Notes: a model not told the origin generated them from the sequence alone. DNA of 64,000 nucleotides from JBMNMU01 sp050953505 (GCA_050953505.1 JBMNMU010000001.1:2542001-2606000), one strand, 5' to 3'; shown: positions 26,601 to 35,959, numbered from the stretch's first letter. Numbers and translations are program-made.

Positions 26601-26996
26601 ATGGCAAAGTTACAGTACACAGGTACAGGTAGAAGAAAATCATCTATTGCTAGAGTCAGATTAATCCCTGGTAAAGGCAATATTACAGTAAATAAGAGAC
26701 CTTTAGACGAATATTTCGGAATGGAGACCTTGAAGAGTGAGGTTAGAAGACCTTTCGCAATAGCTGGCGCAGAAGGCAAATTTGATGTTGTTGCTACTGT
26801 TAAAGGTGGAGGAAATACCGGTCAAGCCGGTGCTTTGAGACATGGAATTTCCAGAGCTCTTTCCTCAGCAGACAGAGAAGAGTATAGACCGCCTCTAAAG
26901 GCTGCTGGTTTCTTAACCAGAGATGCTAGAATGAAGGAAAGAAAGAAATACGGACTTAAGAAAGCTAGAAAAGCATCACAATTCTCAAAGAGATAA
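26601..26996 (+). CDS. rpsI: 30S ribosomal protein S9
   Basis: A 131-residue protein with TGTGRRKSSIARVRL at the N-terminus and the invariant SKR tail that reaches the P-site tRNA. GAGGGGAGG precedes the ATG. Cotranscribed with rplM; a strong terminator follows. Confidence 0.98.
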   Translation: MAKLQYTGTGRRKSSIARVRLIPGKGNITVNKRPLDEYFGMETLKSEVRRPFAIAGAEGKFDVVATVKGGGNTGQAGALRHGISRALSSADREEYRPPLKAAGFLTRDARMKERKKYGLKKARKASQFSKR

Positions 26997-27016
26997 TGGA
27001 GATTTATATCCTTATG

Positions 27017-27044
27017 GGCGACCGCAATTTGCGGTCGCCTTTTG
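27017..27044 (+). terminator. Intrinsic terminator of the rplM-rpsI operon
   Basis: GGCGACCGC (27017-27025) pairs with GCGGTCGCC (27031-27039) across a 5-nt loop, followed by TTTTGTT. Confidence 0.92.
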
Positions 27045-27046
27045 TT

Positions 27047-27125
27047 AAGGCCAGCCACTAGACCGAGAGATGATTGGCTGTGGCCGGCAATGCCAGCCAC
27101 CAGACCGAGGGATGATTGGCTGTGG
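27047..27125 (+). repeat. GACCGAGAGATGATTGGC hairpin family, two direct half copies (R3)
   Basis: Two same-orientation copies, the second with GACCGAGGGATG. Each is flanked by GCCAGCCAC on the left and GGCTGTGGC on the right, which can pair partly around the conserved core. They follow the rpsI terminator directly. Confidence 0.85.
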
Positions 27126-27134
27126 CTAGTAACT

Positions 27135-27370
27135 CAGCCTCTGGCAAAGGCCATGGACTGAATTGCTAATCTATTGAAGCCCATTGCAAGGCCTTAAACT
27201 GAATTGCTAATGCATTGGGGCTAATCGCAAGGCTTTAAACTGAATTACTATGCATTAGGGCTAATTGCAAAGGTCTTGGAGTGAATGTTAATCTATTGAA
27301 GCACATCGCAAAGGCCTTAAACCGTGAATCGCTATGTATAAGGGCTAATCGCATCGAAAGGCCTTAAACG
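27135..27370. repeat. Degenerate tandem array of about 53 bp, five copies
   Basis: The unit contains AAGGCCTTAAACTGAATTGCTAA... and GGGCTAATCGC, with one-base drift per copy. It runs into the leader of the aminotransferase gene. No gene is seen. Confidence 0.8.
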
Positions 27371-27414
27371 AGTTGCTTAATCAGATAAAAAGTTGGAAAG
27401 AAAGGTATTTACTT

Positions 27415-28605
27415 ATGATTTCAGATAAAATGGTTCAATTTATTAATAACAGCTCTGCAATCAGGGCATTATTTGAAGAAGGAAAAAAATTGGCTGAGGT
27501 GGTCGGTGCCGAAAATGTTTACGACTTTAGCCTAGGCAACCCCAATCTTCCACCACCAACAGCAGTGCAGCAGGCCATGATAGATGTGCTACAGGAGGAG
27601 CCCCCAAATTTTGTTCACGGCTATATGAGTAACTCTGGTTACGAGGATGTCCGAGAAAAGGTGGCTCAATCTCTAAATAAAAGATTCGGTACAAAATTTA
27701 ATTACGAAAACATTTTAATGACTGTTGGGGCTGCAGGAGGGTTAAATGTTGTTTTTAAAACCCTACTAAACCCGGGGGACGAGGTCATTACTTTTGCACC
27801 TTATTTCGGAGAATACAATAGCTATGTGGCAAATTTCGACGGAAAGCTAGTAGTAGTGCCCGCAGATACAGAAACATTTCAGCCTAACCTTAAGGAGCTG
27901 AGGGATAAGATCAATAGCAGGACCAAGGCGATCATAGTCAACTCTCCAAACAATCCTTCTGGAGTTATTTATTCAGAGGAATCTATTAAAGAGCTAGCAG
28001 AGATACTCAACGAAAAGCAAAAGGAGCTTGGCACCAGTATTTACATTATTTCCGATGAACCCTATCGGGAGCTTGTGTATGAAGATATAGAAGTGCCTTA
28101 TATCCCCAACTATTACAAAAACACTTTTGTAGGCTATTCATTTAGCAAATCCTTTTCTTTGCCAGGGGAGAGAATTGGATATTTGGTAATCCCAAGTGAA
28201 ATGGATGATTTTGAAACTGTGGTGTATGCTACCAATGTGGCCAACCGTACCCTAGGGTATGTCAATGCACCGTCGTTGATGCAAAGAGCCATTGCAAGGT
28301 GTCTTGATGTTCCTATAGATGTGAGCTTCTACAAAAAGAATAGGGATGTTCTTTATAATGGGTTGACTGAGCTGGGATATGAATGTGTAAAACCCGAGGG
28401 TGCTTTTTATCTTTTCATGAAAGCGCCAATTGATGATGATAAAGAATTCTGCGAAATAGCGAAAAAGTTTAACCTTGTAATCGTGCCAGCGGCGGGCTTT
28501 GGTTGCCCTGGATACACAAGGCTTGCATACTGTGTGTCCCACGAGAAAGTCAAGGGCTCCTTACCTAAGTTTAAGGAGCTAATGGATTATATAAAAAGCC
28601 TTTAA
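27415..28605 (+). CDS. Pyridoxal-phosphate aminotransferase, class I/II (aspartate aminotransferase-like)
   Basis: A 396-residue fold-type I PLP enzyme. The N-terminal YDFSLGNPNLPPP, the NSPNNPSGVIYS loop and the PLP-lysine segment YSFSKSFSLPGERIGY are visible, along with the late Arg in GCPGYTRLAYC that would bind the substrate carboxylate. The exact amino acid substrate cannot be told. ATG 27415 is chosen for its GAAAGG site; the frame is open to 27373. The downstream SDR gene is 204 bp away and probably separate. Confidence 0.88.
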   Translation: MISDKMVQFINNSSAIRALFEEGKKLAEVVGAENVYDFSLGNPNLPPPTAVQQAMIDVLQEEPPNFVHGYMSNSGYEDVREKVAQSLNKRFGTKFNYENILMTVGAAGGLNVVFKTLLNPGDEVITFAPYFGEYNSYVANFDGKLVVVPADTETFQPNLKELRDKINSRTKAIIVNSPNNPSGVIYSEESIKELAEILNEKQKELGTSIYIISDEPYRELVYEDIEVPYIPNYYKNTFVGYSFSKSFSLPGERIGYLVIPSEMDDFETVVYATNVANRTLGYVNAPSLMQRAIARCLDVPIDVSFYKKNRDVLYNGLTELGYECVKPEGAFYLFMKAPIDDDKEFCEIAKKFNLVIVPAAGFGCPGYTRLAYCVSHEKVKGSLPKFKELMDYIKSL

Positions 28606-28809
28606 GCTTGGCTAATAAAGGACGGGTCAGAGTCCTGTTAAGCTGTACCTCTAAAAAACTCATTCCCATGTTTTGTATATGAAAAATTATTCATTAGGCT
28701 ATTAAATTGAATAAGATGGGTATCAGTATAAAAACAAGCATTACTTGGGGTAATGAATGAGCTAAAATCGGTCAGATTTTATCGGCCGTAAATTAAAGGA
28801 GGTACAAAA

Positions 28810-29571
28810 ATGGGTAGATTAGATGGCAAGGTAGCAGTTGTAACAGGAGCCGGAAATGGTGTCGGTAAAGCAATTGCAACATTATTTGCGAGAGAAGGCG
28901 CCAAAGTTGTTGTATCTGACATTGATCAGGATGGACTTGATGAGGTAGTAGAAGATATTAAATTCTCCGGTGGGGAAGTTAATTCAATATTAGCCGATGT
29001 TACCAAAGAAGAAGAAATCCAAAACCTGGTAGATACAGCGATTTACAAGTACGGGACAGTAGATATTCTGGTCAATAGCGCTGGTATTATGGATAATTTT
29101 GTGCCGGCTGGGGCTTTGACTGATGAGCTTTGGGAAAAGATTTTCGCCGTAAATGTAACGGGGGCTATGCGAGCGATCAGGAAGGTGCTACCTATCTTCA
29201 CGGAAAAAGGCGCTGGAGTTATCGTAAACATCGCTTCTGCAGGTGGCTTGCTAGGTTCAAGAGCAGGTGCAGCATATACATCCTCGAAGCATGCTATCGT
29301 GGGTCTCACAAAGAACGTGGGCTTCCAATACGCTGTGCAGGGAGTTCGATGCAACGCCATCGCACCGGGTTCCGTAGAATCCAATATTGGTAAAACCTTA
29401 TATGATACCCATGTATTTGGTAAGGAAAGAGCCATGGCAGGAATGAATTTGAACCCTAGGGTAGGTAAGCCTGAAGAGGTTGCGCAAGTAGCACTATTCT
29501 TAGCTTCGGATGATTCAAGCCTTGTAAATGGCACCATCGTTACTGCAGACGCAGGCTGGACCGCATATTAA
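28810..29571 (+). CDS. Short-chain dehydrogenase/reductase (SDR, FabG-like)
   Basis: A 253-residue classical SDR: GAGNGVGKAIA cofactor loop near residue 14, NSAG, the catalytic Ser in ASAGG, and YTSSK with Tyr and Lys. The Asp in VSDIDQDG suggests NAD+ preference. It could be a 3-oxoacyl reductase, a sugar dehydrogenase or another alcohol dehydrogenase. AAAGGAGG precedes the ATG. A GC-rich hairpin follows. Confidence 0.85.
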   Translation: MGRLDGKVAVVTGAGNGVGKAIATLFAREGAKVVVSDIDQDGLDEVVEDIKFSGGEVNSILADVTKEEEIQNLVDTAIYKYGTVDILVNSAGIMDNFVPAGALTDELWEKIFAVNVTGAMRAIRKVLPIFTEKGAGVIVNIASAGGLLGSRAGAAYTSSKHAIVGLTKNVGFQYAVQGVRCNAIAPGSVESNIGKTLYDTHVFGKERAMAGMNLNPRVGKPEEVAQVALFLASDDSSLVNGTIVTADAGWTAY

Positions 29572-29608
29572 AAGTTAAGTGAGCTAAGTGATTACTAAGG
29601 GTCAAAAA

Positions 29609-29652
29609 GGGGCCGGGGGCCGAACACTTTACAGTGTTCGACTCCCGGCCCT
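29609..29652 (+). terminator. GC-rich hairpin after the SDR gene
   Basis: GGGCCGGG and CGAACACT pair with AGTGTTCG and CCCGGCCC around TTAC, with small internal loops. Only TTAAA follows, so it is a structured 3' end with a poor T-tract. Confidence 0.6.
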
Positions 29653-29681
29653 TAAACATGCTTACAGGCTAAGATCCGGCC

Positions 29682-29780
29682 AAGTTGGAAAATACGTCTG
29701 GCACCTTTTCCAACTTAAAACACCAAACCCCTTGCAACAGCCCATTTACCACGCAAATTCGACAAATGGTGTCTGACACC
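29682..29780 (-). repeat. GGTGTCAGACACC / GTTGGAAAA element, inverse copy D2
   Basis: Reverse-complement counterpart of 2472-2573. It begins at the base after the pyruvate carboxylase stop (read on the minus strand) and ends with the AAGTTGGAAAA/TTTTCCAACTT hairpin. Because niaP and this gene are unrelated, the shared position after a stop codon is a property of the element. Confidence 0.85.
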
Positions 29781-32700
29781 TTAATCTTCTTCGATGGTTA
29801 GTAGTAGTTGGCCGCTTTTTACTTGGTCGCCTTCCTTTACATAGACTTTGCTTACTGTTCCTGAAACAGAGGAAAGGACGTTGGTTTCCATCTTCATGGC
29901 TTCGATTACAGCAAGGCTTTGGCCAGGATTTATTGCATCTCCTTCTTTCACTAGAACCTTCAGAATGTTTCCTGGGATGCTAGCACCAACCTGTGATGTA
30001 TCGTCTAGATCTGCCATGGTTATCATGCCAGATTCGCCGCCAGTAAGGGGGGCTCTTTCTGTTTTATCTTTAATTCTTATTTCTCTACGATTTCCATTGA
30101 CTTCAAATTCTAGTGTACGATATCCTTCCTCATCCAGCTTACCCTTGCCCAGATAAGTTACAATGAGAACCTTACCTTCAGCCACTTCGATTTCGCTGGT
30201 TTCACCTTCAGCTAATCCATGGAAGAACACGTCACTGCCTACTCTGCTCATGTCACCGATTTCTTTGACATGCTTAATGTAGCCTTCAAATACATCAGGA
30301 TAAAGGGCATAGCTGACAGCATCTCTATCATCTGGTTCAAAGCCGTATTTTCCTCGGAGATAGTCCTTATGGCTTTCAAAGTCTTCAGGAGGTAGCAGCT
30401 CGCCAGGTCTTACTGTAATCGGCTCCTCATCCTTTAGCACAAGCTTTTGTAGCTCTTCTGGGAATCCCCATTCCGGCTGTCCCATCATGCCTTGGAAGTA
30501 AGATACAACGGAATCTGGGAAAGCAAGGTATTTTGCCTTTTCATAGATGTTTTCCGGAGTTAAATCGTTCTTCACCATGAAAATAGCCAAGTCACCTACC
30601 ATCTTGGATGACGGTGTTACCTTAACAATATCACCAACCATGTTGTTTACTTCTTTGTACATTTCCTTCACATCGTTGAAACGATGTCCTAGGCCAAAGC
30701 TTTCAACCTGAGGCTTCAAGTTGGAGTATTGTCCACCTGGGATTTCATAGCGGTAGATTTCAGCACTTCCTGACTTAAGGTCTGACTCAAATTGAGAGTA
30801 AACAGGCCTTACAGTATCCCAGTAATCAGAGAGCTTCTGTATATCTTTTAAATTGATACCAGTGTCTCTGTCAGTGTTTTCAAGGGCAGCAACCAAGGAA
30901 TTCAGAGCCGGTTGGCTTGTGAGTCCTGACATGCTGTTTAATGCGGTATCAACAATATCCACCCCTGCGTTGGCAGCCATCAAAGTGGTAGCTACGCCGT
31001 TGCCAGTGGTATCATGGGTATGAAGATGAATCGGAATTGAAATTTCATCCTTAAGAGCTTTTATTAGTTTTACAGCCGCATATGGTTTTAATAAGGCAGA
31101 CATATCCTTTATAGCAAGAATATGAGCACCCATTTTTTCCACTTCTTTGGCTTTGTTTACATAATATTGTAGGGTGTATTTGTCACGGCTATCATCTAGA
31201 ATATCTCCTGTGTAACAGATAGCCACCTCTGCTAGCTTGCCACAATTGAGAACCTCGTCTAAGGCAACCTCGATGCTCTTTAGCCAGTTTAATGAGTCAA
31301 ATATTCTGAAGACATCAATACCGCTTGTTGAAGCGTGTCTGATAAATTCACGGATGACATTATCAGGGTAGTTTTTGTAACCAACCGCATTGGCACCTCT
31401 AAATAGCATTTGGAACAACACATTTGGAATCCTGCGCCTAAGCTCTTCTAGCCTATCCCATGGTGATTCATGGAGGAATCTATATGCGGTATCAAAGGTA
31501 GCGCCGCCCCACATTTCAAGGGAGAATAAATCCTTTTCGTATAAAGCGGTAGCTTTTGCAATTTTTATCATATCCCTATTACGCAATCTGGTTGCCATGA
31601 GGGATTGCTGTGCGTCTCGCAGTGTAGTATCTGTAAGTAGAAGCTTTTTTTGATCCTTTATCCACTTAACAACAGCTTCCGGTCCACCTGCATCCAATAT
31701 TTGCTTGGTACCGGAAAGGGTAAGCTCTATGTTTTCCGGAATTTGTGGAACCTGGGGAACGTCGTAATCTAATTTATTACCACCGGTTTCATTGACGATT
31801 TTTTCTCCTAAGAACTTCAGAATTTTAAATTCCTCGTCGTCCTTTGGCTCGATTTCGAAAAGATGTGGATTTTCACTAATATAGTTGGTATCGCAGGCAC
31901 CTTTTCGGAAGGTTTCGTCATTTAATACATTGATCAAAAAGTCTATATTGGTCTTTACTCCCGTTAGGGTTATTTCCTTAATGGCACGGATGGCCTTCTT
32001 AATGGCATCTTCAAAAGTCCTTGAGTGAGTAGTGGTTTTTACAAGGAGACTGTCATAGTAAGGGCTGATAACGGAGCCAACGTAAGCATTACCTACGTCC
32101 AGTCTTACGCCAAAGCCAGAGCCAGACCTGTAATAGTCAATTCTTCCTGTATCCGGAGCAAAATTGTTTGTAGGGTCTTCCGTGGTAATTCTACATTGAA
32201 TAGCATATCCTCGCGGTTGAATAGCTTCCTGAGAAGGAATTCCAATCTCTGGTGAATTCAATGGATACCCCTGGGCAATAAGAATTTGGCTTTGAAGGAT
32301 ATCATAGCCTGTGGTCATTTCTGTAATAGTATGCTCAACCTGGATACGTGGGTTCATTTCAATGAAATAATGATTACCGTTTTTGTCCACTAAAAACTCA
32401 ACGGTACCCGCGCTTCTATAATTAACTGATTTTGCAATTTTAATAGCGTCTTGACAGATTTCCGCTCTCTTTTCTTCAGACAAAGAGAAAGCAGGGGTGA
32501 ATTCAACCACCTTTTGGTGCCTTCTTTGTATAGAGCAATCACGTTCATGGAGATGCACAATATTACCATATTTATCTCCAAGAATTTGTACTTCGATATG
32601 TTTTGGACCTTCCAAATATTTTTCAATGAAAATATCATCGATTCCAAAAGCTTTTCTGGCCTCACTTCTTGTGCTTTCAAAAGCTGCTGCCAGATCTTCT

Positions 32701-33233
32701 TCTTTGGCAACAATTCTCATGCCTCGGCCGCCACCACCTGCTGCTGCCTTTAGCATAACAGGATAGCCACACTCTTTTGCCACCGCCTTAGCTTCCTCTA
32801 GGGAAACAACGGCCTTGTCCACTCCGGGAACTGTAGGCACATTGGCTTCTTTGGCAACGATTTTTGATTGGATCTTGTCTCCAAGGCGTTCCATCATTTC
32901 AGCGGTAGGACCTATGAATTCGATGCCATGTTCATGACATTTTCTTGCAAACTCAGCATTTTCCGATAGGAACCCATAGCCGGGGTGGATAGCGTCAACA
33001 CCTTTTTTCAGAGCCAACTTAATAATTTCATCAATATTTAAGTAGGCTTCAACGGGTCCTTTATTTTTACCAATTAAATATGACTCATTTGCCTTAGTTC
33101 TAAACAACGCACGGTTGTCTTCCTCTGAATAGATGGCGACTGTTCGTATGCCTAATTCATGGCACGCTCTTATGATCCTGATTGCAATCTCGCCACGGTT
33201 GGCAATCAGCACTCTTTTAAATTTTCTTTCCAT
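29781..33233 (-). CDS. pyc: Pyruvate carboxylase
   Basis: A 1150-residue single-chain biotin enzyme that carboxylates pyruvate to oxaloacetate. The biotin carboxylase domain covers about residues 1-450 (VLIANRGEIAIR, AAGGGGRGMRIV, MNPRIQVEHTITE). The carboxyltransferase domain starts near 525 (LLLTDTTLRDAQQSLMATR, with HLHTHDTTGNG later). The biotinyl domain is at the C-terminus, with EAMKMET and the biotin lysine near 1114. Full length and intact. ATG 33233 is chosen because AAAGGAG lies just before it on the minus strand; nine further codons upstream are open. Confidence 0.97.
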   Translation of the reverse strand: MERKFKRVLIANRGEIAIRIIRACHELGIRTVAIYSEEDNRALFRTKANESYLIGKNKGPVEAYLNIDEIIKLALKKGVDAIHPGYGFLSENAEFARKCHEHGIEFIGPTAEMMERLGDKIQSKIVAKEANVPTVPGVDKAVVSLEEAKAVAKECGYPVMLKAAAGGGGRGMRIVAKEEDLAAAFESTRSEARKAFGIDDIFIEKYLEGPKHIEVQILGDKYGNIVHLHERDCSIQRRHQKVVEFTPAFSLSEEKRAEICQDAIKIAKSVNYRSAGTVEFLVDKNGNHYFIEMNPRIQVEHTITEMTTGYDILQSQILIAQGYPLNSPEIGIPSQEAIQPRGYAIQCRITTEDPTNNFAPDTGRIDYYRSGSGFGVRLDVGNAYVGSVISPYYDSLLVKTTTHSRTFEDAIKKAIRAIKEITLTGVKTNIDFLINVLNDETFRKGACDTNYISENPHLFEIEPKDDEEFKILKFLGEKIVNETGGNKLDYDVPQVPQIPENIELTLSGTKQILDAGGPEAVVKWIKDQKKLLLTDTTLRDAQQSLMATRLRNRDMIKIAKATALYEKDLFSLEMWGGATFDTAYRFLHESPWDRLEELRRRIPNVLFQMLFRGANAVGYKNYPDNVIREFIRHASTSGIDVFRIFDSLNWLKSIEVALDEVLNCGKLAEVAICYTGDILDDSRDKYTLQYYVNKAKEVEKMGAHILAIKDMSALLKPYAAVKLIKALKDEISIPIHLHTHDTTGNGVATTLMAANAGVDIVDTALNSMSGLTSQPALNSLVAALENTDRDTGINLKDIQKLSDYWDTVRPVYSQFESDLKSGSAEIYRYEIPGGQYSNLKPQVESFGLGHRFNDVKEMYKEVNNMVGDIVKVTPSSKMVGDLAIFMVKNDLTPENIYEKAKYLAFPDSVVSYFQGMMGQPEWGFPEELQKLVLKDEEPITVRPGELLPPEDFESHKDYLRGKYGFEPDDRDAVSYALYPDVFEGYIKHVKEIGDMSRVGSDVFFHGLAEGETSEIEVAEGKVLIVTYLGKGKLDEEGYRTLEFEVNGNRREIRIKDKTERAPLTGGESGMITMADLDDTSQVGASIPGNILKVLVKEGDAINPGQSLAVIEAMKMETNVLSSVSGTVSKVYVKEGDQVKSGQLLLTIEED

Positions 33234-33445
33234 AAATATCTCCTTTAATATTCTGACCAAAATGAGAAGTATTTTAGCCAGGACAGAATTTATGCTGGCA
33301 TTCCCAAAATCTGCGATTCTGTGAAATCTGTTTTTTTCTAAAAGCGTTACGTAGATGCACTAAACAATCTTCGATTTCAGAGGCAGTGAGGTAGTCGTTC
33401 CTATCTGCCATTTAAAGGAAGGTATAGTTATCCAGCTTTCGAACT

Positions 33446-33474
33446 AGTTTACTATTTTTTACGAGTTTAGTCAA
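33446..33474 (-). promoter_or_regulatory. Promoter of the pyruvate carboxylase gene
   Basis: On the minus strand TTGACT (33474-33469) and TAAACT (33451-33446) are 17 bp apart. The leader would be about 205 nt. Confidence 0.55.
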
Positions 33475-33519
33475 CAAATACGGCTAATAATTGGTATGGT
33501 TTTTGCAATAGCTGTCGAC

Positions 33520-33590
33520 CCGGCCATCGTCCGAGAGATGATTGGCTGTGGCCGCCAGCCACAGCCAATCATCTCTCGGACGATGGCCGG
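33520..33590. repeat. Perfect 33-bp hairpin of the GACCGAGAGATGATTGGC family (paired copy R4)
   Basis: Arms 33520-33552 and 33558-33590 are exact reverse complements with a 5-nt loop. Inner arm bases match copy R1 (886-958), while the outer third differs (CCGGCCATCGT here, ACGGCCAAAGA in R1), with both sides changed together. It lies 85 bp after the stop of the minus-strand gene at 33675. Confidence 0.9.
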
Positions 33591-33674
33591 CAAAAAACAA
33601 ATCCCACTCCTGCCAATATTTGGGCGGAGTGGAATTTGGCCATTATCTACGCAAAGTAGGATGTTTTATCAAAT

Positions 33675-33947
33675 TTATTTTTCGTTATATCCGAATTTCC
33701 AGCTGACTTTAATTAAACGCTCATTGTTAATCGTTCGAATTTTATCTACAGTATAACCGTTCTCTACAAGGCGGTCTATTAACTTGACTGTTAACACATC
33801 ACTCTCTGGTCTGGGGAGCGTTACAGATAAATATCCATTTCCGGCAGCTTCGTGGGCCAAATCTATGATGCCTTCAAAAACTGTTTCAAGCTCTTGATAA
33901 TCCAGGGTGCTTTCGGCTAAAATTCTTAAATCCTTAGCTGTATACAT
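33675..33947 (-). CDS. Uncharacterised small protein
   Basis: A 90-residue protein of no recognised family. The N-terminal half looks helical and acidic, the C-terminal half contains KLIDRLVENGYTVDKIRTINNERLIKVSW, suggesting a small alpha/beta fold. On the minus strand GGAGG precedes the second ATG (33947), which is chosen over 33959. It reads as a real gene because of the ribosome site and even amino-acid use. It may share a transcript with no neighbour; the R4 hairpin follows it. Confidence 0.6.
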   Translation of the reverse strand: MYTAKDLRILAESTLDYQELETVFEGIIDLAHEAAGNGYLSVTLPRPESDVLTVKLIDRLVENGYTVDKIRTINNERLIKVSWKFGYNEK

Positions 33948-33959
33948 ATATACCTCCAT

Positions 33960-34470
33960 TCCGCAATTTCACTAATTGCTATAAGGGACGATAGTTGTAC
34001 AACGCAAAAATTACCATAAGGACGATTTTGTAGCTATGAAAGAGTATTTCAATAGTAAAAATAATTGCCGATAAGTGCATATTTCCTTGATCATAATTAT
34101 CACTCTAAGGGATCAATTACTCACTATTATTTTATACCATATTGGGCAAATAAACAACCGGACGGAGGGATTTTATGGGCCGGGGCAAGCTAAGTTGTCT
34201 AGACTGCGCTGATGGCTGAAGGCTAGTTCAGAGGCGACCGGGCCAAGTTTAGACTAGATTTGACTACAAGTTTTTTTGTAAACTGCAGGTGTGTCCAGAT
34301 CTGAATTTCAACTACTTAAATCAGTAGTGGGGTTGGGGCTGGCTGTGTGGCTATGATTGCGACAAGAGAATTTTATAGACTGAGACGGTAAGTGCACAAG
34401 CCGGTTAGTCTAGGCCTATCACTGACCCTACACGGAGTAGGCAATGGATGATTCGAAAGCTGAGGCTAGT
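33960..34470. other. Gene-free stretch
   Basis: No ORF with a ribosome site, no repeat family member and no recognised RNA were seen. The segment is unusually GC-rich and GT-rich near 34160-34440 compared with flanking DNA. Confidence 0.35.
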
Positions 34471-34473
34471 TTG

Positions 34474-34519
34474 CAAAAAAATGAAGAAGCGCATGAGCTC
34501 TTGCTCAAACGCCTCCTCT
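34474..34519 (-). terminator. Terminator for the minus-strand small gene
   Basis: On the minus strand a 16-bp stem (GAGGAGGCGTTTGAGC with GCTCATGCGCTTCTTC, one mismatch and some G-U pairs) with a 4-nt loop is followed closely by TTTTTTT. Confidence 0.75.
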
Positions 34520-34563
34520 GTTACAGGATCGAAAATATGGCTAATTAGTTGACAAATGAGTAC

Positions 34564-34710
34564 CTACGGTAATGGCGCATCATTAATGGGCTTTCTCTTT
34601 TTTCTTTTGCCCTCCGCCTTATTTTTATCTAGCTCGATTTCAAATGGATAAGCGGTATTAGCGCTTTTTAAAGTGTCAGGTTCTACATCTTTTGTCTTCT
34701 TGCTTTCCAT
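34564..34710 (-). CDS. Small basic protein ending KKRKPINDAPLP
   Basis: A 48-residue protein read from ATG 34710, with GGAGG six to ten bases upstream on the minus strand. It is Lys-rich, has an acidic middle, and ends KRKKRKPINDAPLP. A second small gene at 37521-37631 ends KDKKKPVNDDNEQ, so the two may be relatives. No known family is recognised. A good terminator follows, which supports expression as a one-gene unit. Confidence 0.6.
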   Translation of the reverse strand: MESKKTKDVEPDTLKSANTAYPFEIELDKNKAEGKRKKRKPINDAPLP

Positions 34711-34973
34711 AATTGTCGCCTCCTTGTTCATATGATTTGCAAAAATAAAAATATTAATCCAGTTAAATAATTCCAATTTAAAATATTTCGATTCCGCGCT
34801 GAAAGTTCAATTACTTCTGTTGGCTCTCAGGCTTGACTTTACAACATCCTTCTCAAATCAGTTTGTTGTATACATAAATAATTTCTTTTAGCTTACATAA
34901 ATTTGTTATGAACTTAATATGCTAACTGTGGGCTTATTTTTAGGCAAATAAATGATGAAAAGGAGAGGCATGC

Positions 34974-35224
34974 ATGGAAAGAATACGTTATAGTGATTTA
35001 AAGAAAATCATGAATGGGAAATTCATTACAATGACTTAGATGGCTACATCGAGTATGCGGAAAAAAAGATTAAACGAATGAAACCATTTATGGAGGAATG
35101 TGCAAGAACATCGGCAAAAACAGAATTGGCTAAACAGGTTGTAACTGAGTTCAAGAAGGAATACAGGGAAATTGAATCATTCTTGAGGTGGAGCACTGAA
35201 AAGGATATGGCACTCATCAGTTAA
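34974..35224 (+). pseudogene. Frameshifted small gene (helical, charged)
   Basis: AAAGGAG lies 7 bp before ATG 34974, and the frame MERIRYSDLKK runs for only 21 codons. Shifting frame at the A-rich stretch near 35005 gives a continuous 70-residue helical continuation (HYNDLDGYIEYAEKKIKRMK ... TEKDMALIS) ending TAA 35222-35224. A single-base change or a programmed shift at AAAGAAAA would explain it. A pure decay product is most likely. No family was recognised. Confidence 0.5.
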
Positions 35225-35361
35225 CAAGCCAGTGAAAATTAGCGAGTGGACAATTTTTGTTTATCTAAATAAGCATATTTTTTCAGTTCCGCTGGTAAAA
35301 ACACATCATGTTTTCGCTGAATAGAAAAAATACAAAATTTTATGTATAGATTGTTAAGATC

Positions 35362-35409
35362 GTGTGGGAAATCTACAGCTGAGATACGCCGGGATTCCCA
35401 CATTTTTTA
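35362..35409 (+). terminator. Hairpin with T-tract before tRNA-Ala
   Basis: TGTGGGAA pairs with TTCCCACA (35363-35402, long loop with a bulge) and TTTTTTAG follows. It would terminate the disrupted small gene's transcript upstream of the tRNA. Confidence 0.7.
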
Positions 35410-35556
35410 GTTTTTGTGAATATGTAGAAATGGCTAACACAATTATTAAATCTAACATCATTTAAATATGGAATTAATATCAATTTGGGAAAAACCATTG
35501 ACAAAACTGTTAAAATCTCAGATAATATTGAAGTAACATTAAAAATAAAACATTGC

Positions 35557-35632
35557 GGGCCTATAGCGCAGCTGGGAGCGCGCTTGACTGGCAGTCAAGA
35601 GGTCAGGAGTTCGATCCTCCTTAGGTCCACCA
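35557..35632 (+). tRNA. tRNA-Ala (anticodon GGC)
   Basis: A 76-nt cloverleaf including encoded CCA. The acceptor GGGCCTA pairs with TAGGTCC (one G-T), the D stem is GCGC/GCGC, the anticodon stem CTTGA/TCAAG holds loop CTGGCAG with anticodon GGC, and the T arm has AGGAG-TTCGATC-CTCCT. Reads GCC/GCU. Confidence 0.96.
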
Positions 35633-35634
35633 AT

Positions 35635-35667
35635 AAAAAATAGCAGATGCGCTCTGCTATTTTTTTA
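35635..35667 (+). terminator. Terminator after tRNA-Ala
   Basis: AAAAAATAGCAGA pairs with TCTGCTATTTTTT around a 5-nt loop, followed by Ts. Confidence 0.9.
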
Positions 35668-35803
35668 TGGAAAGTTCTTTTTTATCAACAACTAATTTAC
35701 AGGGAGATTTACTTCAAAGTAAACATCTTATAAACCAATATGGTGTATACTATTCAGAGTTTGCAATCATAATCGTAGATCGATTTTTGTTATAGGAGTT
35801 AGT

Positions 35804-35959
35804 ATGAATACAGAATTTTATGTTGGATGGGGAACCTTAGCACTGATTAATGCAGGACTTGCTCAAGGTAAAAACAGATCTGGTCTTAATTGGTTTCTAC
35901 TGTCTTTGCTCTTAGGCCCAATAGCAACCTTATGTCTAGTTATATGTGCTAAAAAATAA
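35804..35959 (+). CDS. Small membrane protein
   Basis: A 51-residue protein with TAGGAG five bases before the ATG. It has the pattern ALINAGLAQGKNRSGLNWFLLSLLLGPIATLCLVI, seen in many tiny bacterial membrane proteins of unknown role where a Gly/Lys-rich loop (AQGKNRSG) precedes a second hydrophobic helix. It is followed by a 100-bp gap and then the GH3 gene. Confidence 0.65.
   Translation: MNTEFYVGWGTLALINAGLAQGKNRSGLNWFLLSLLLGPIATLCLVICAKK

Noticed and set aside
29588..29776. 62-codon plus-strand ORF between SDR and pyc
   Set aside because: It crosses a terminator-like hairpin and the D2 repeat and lacks a ribosome site.
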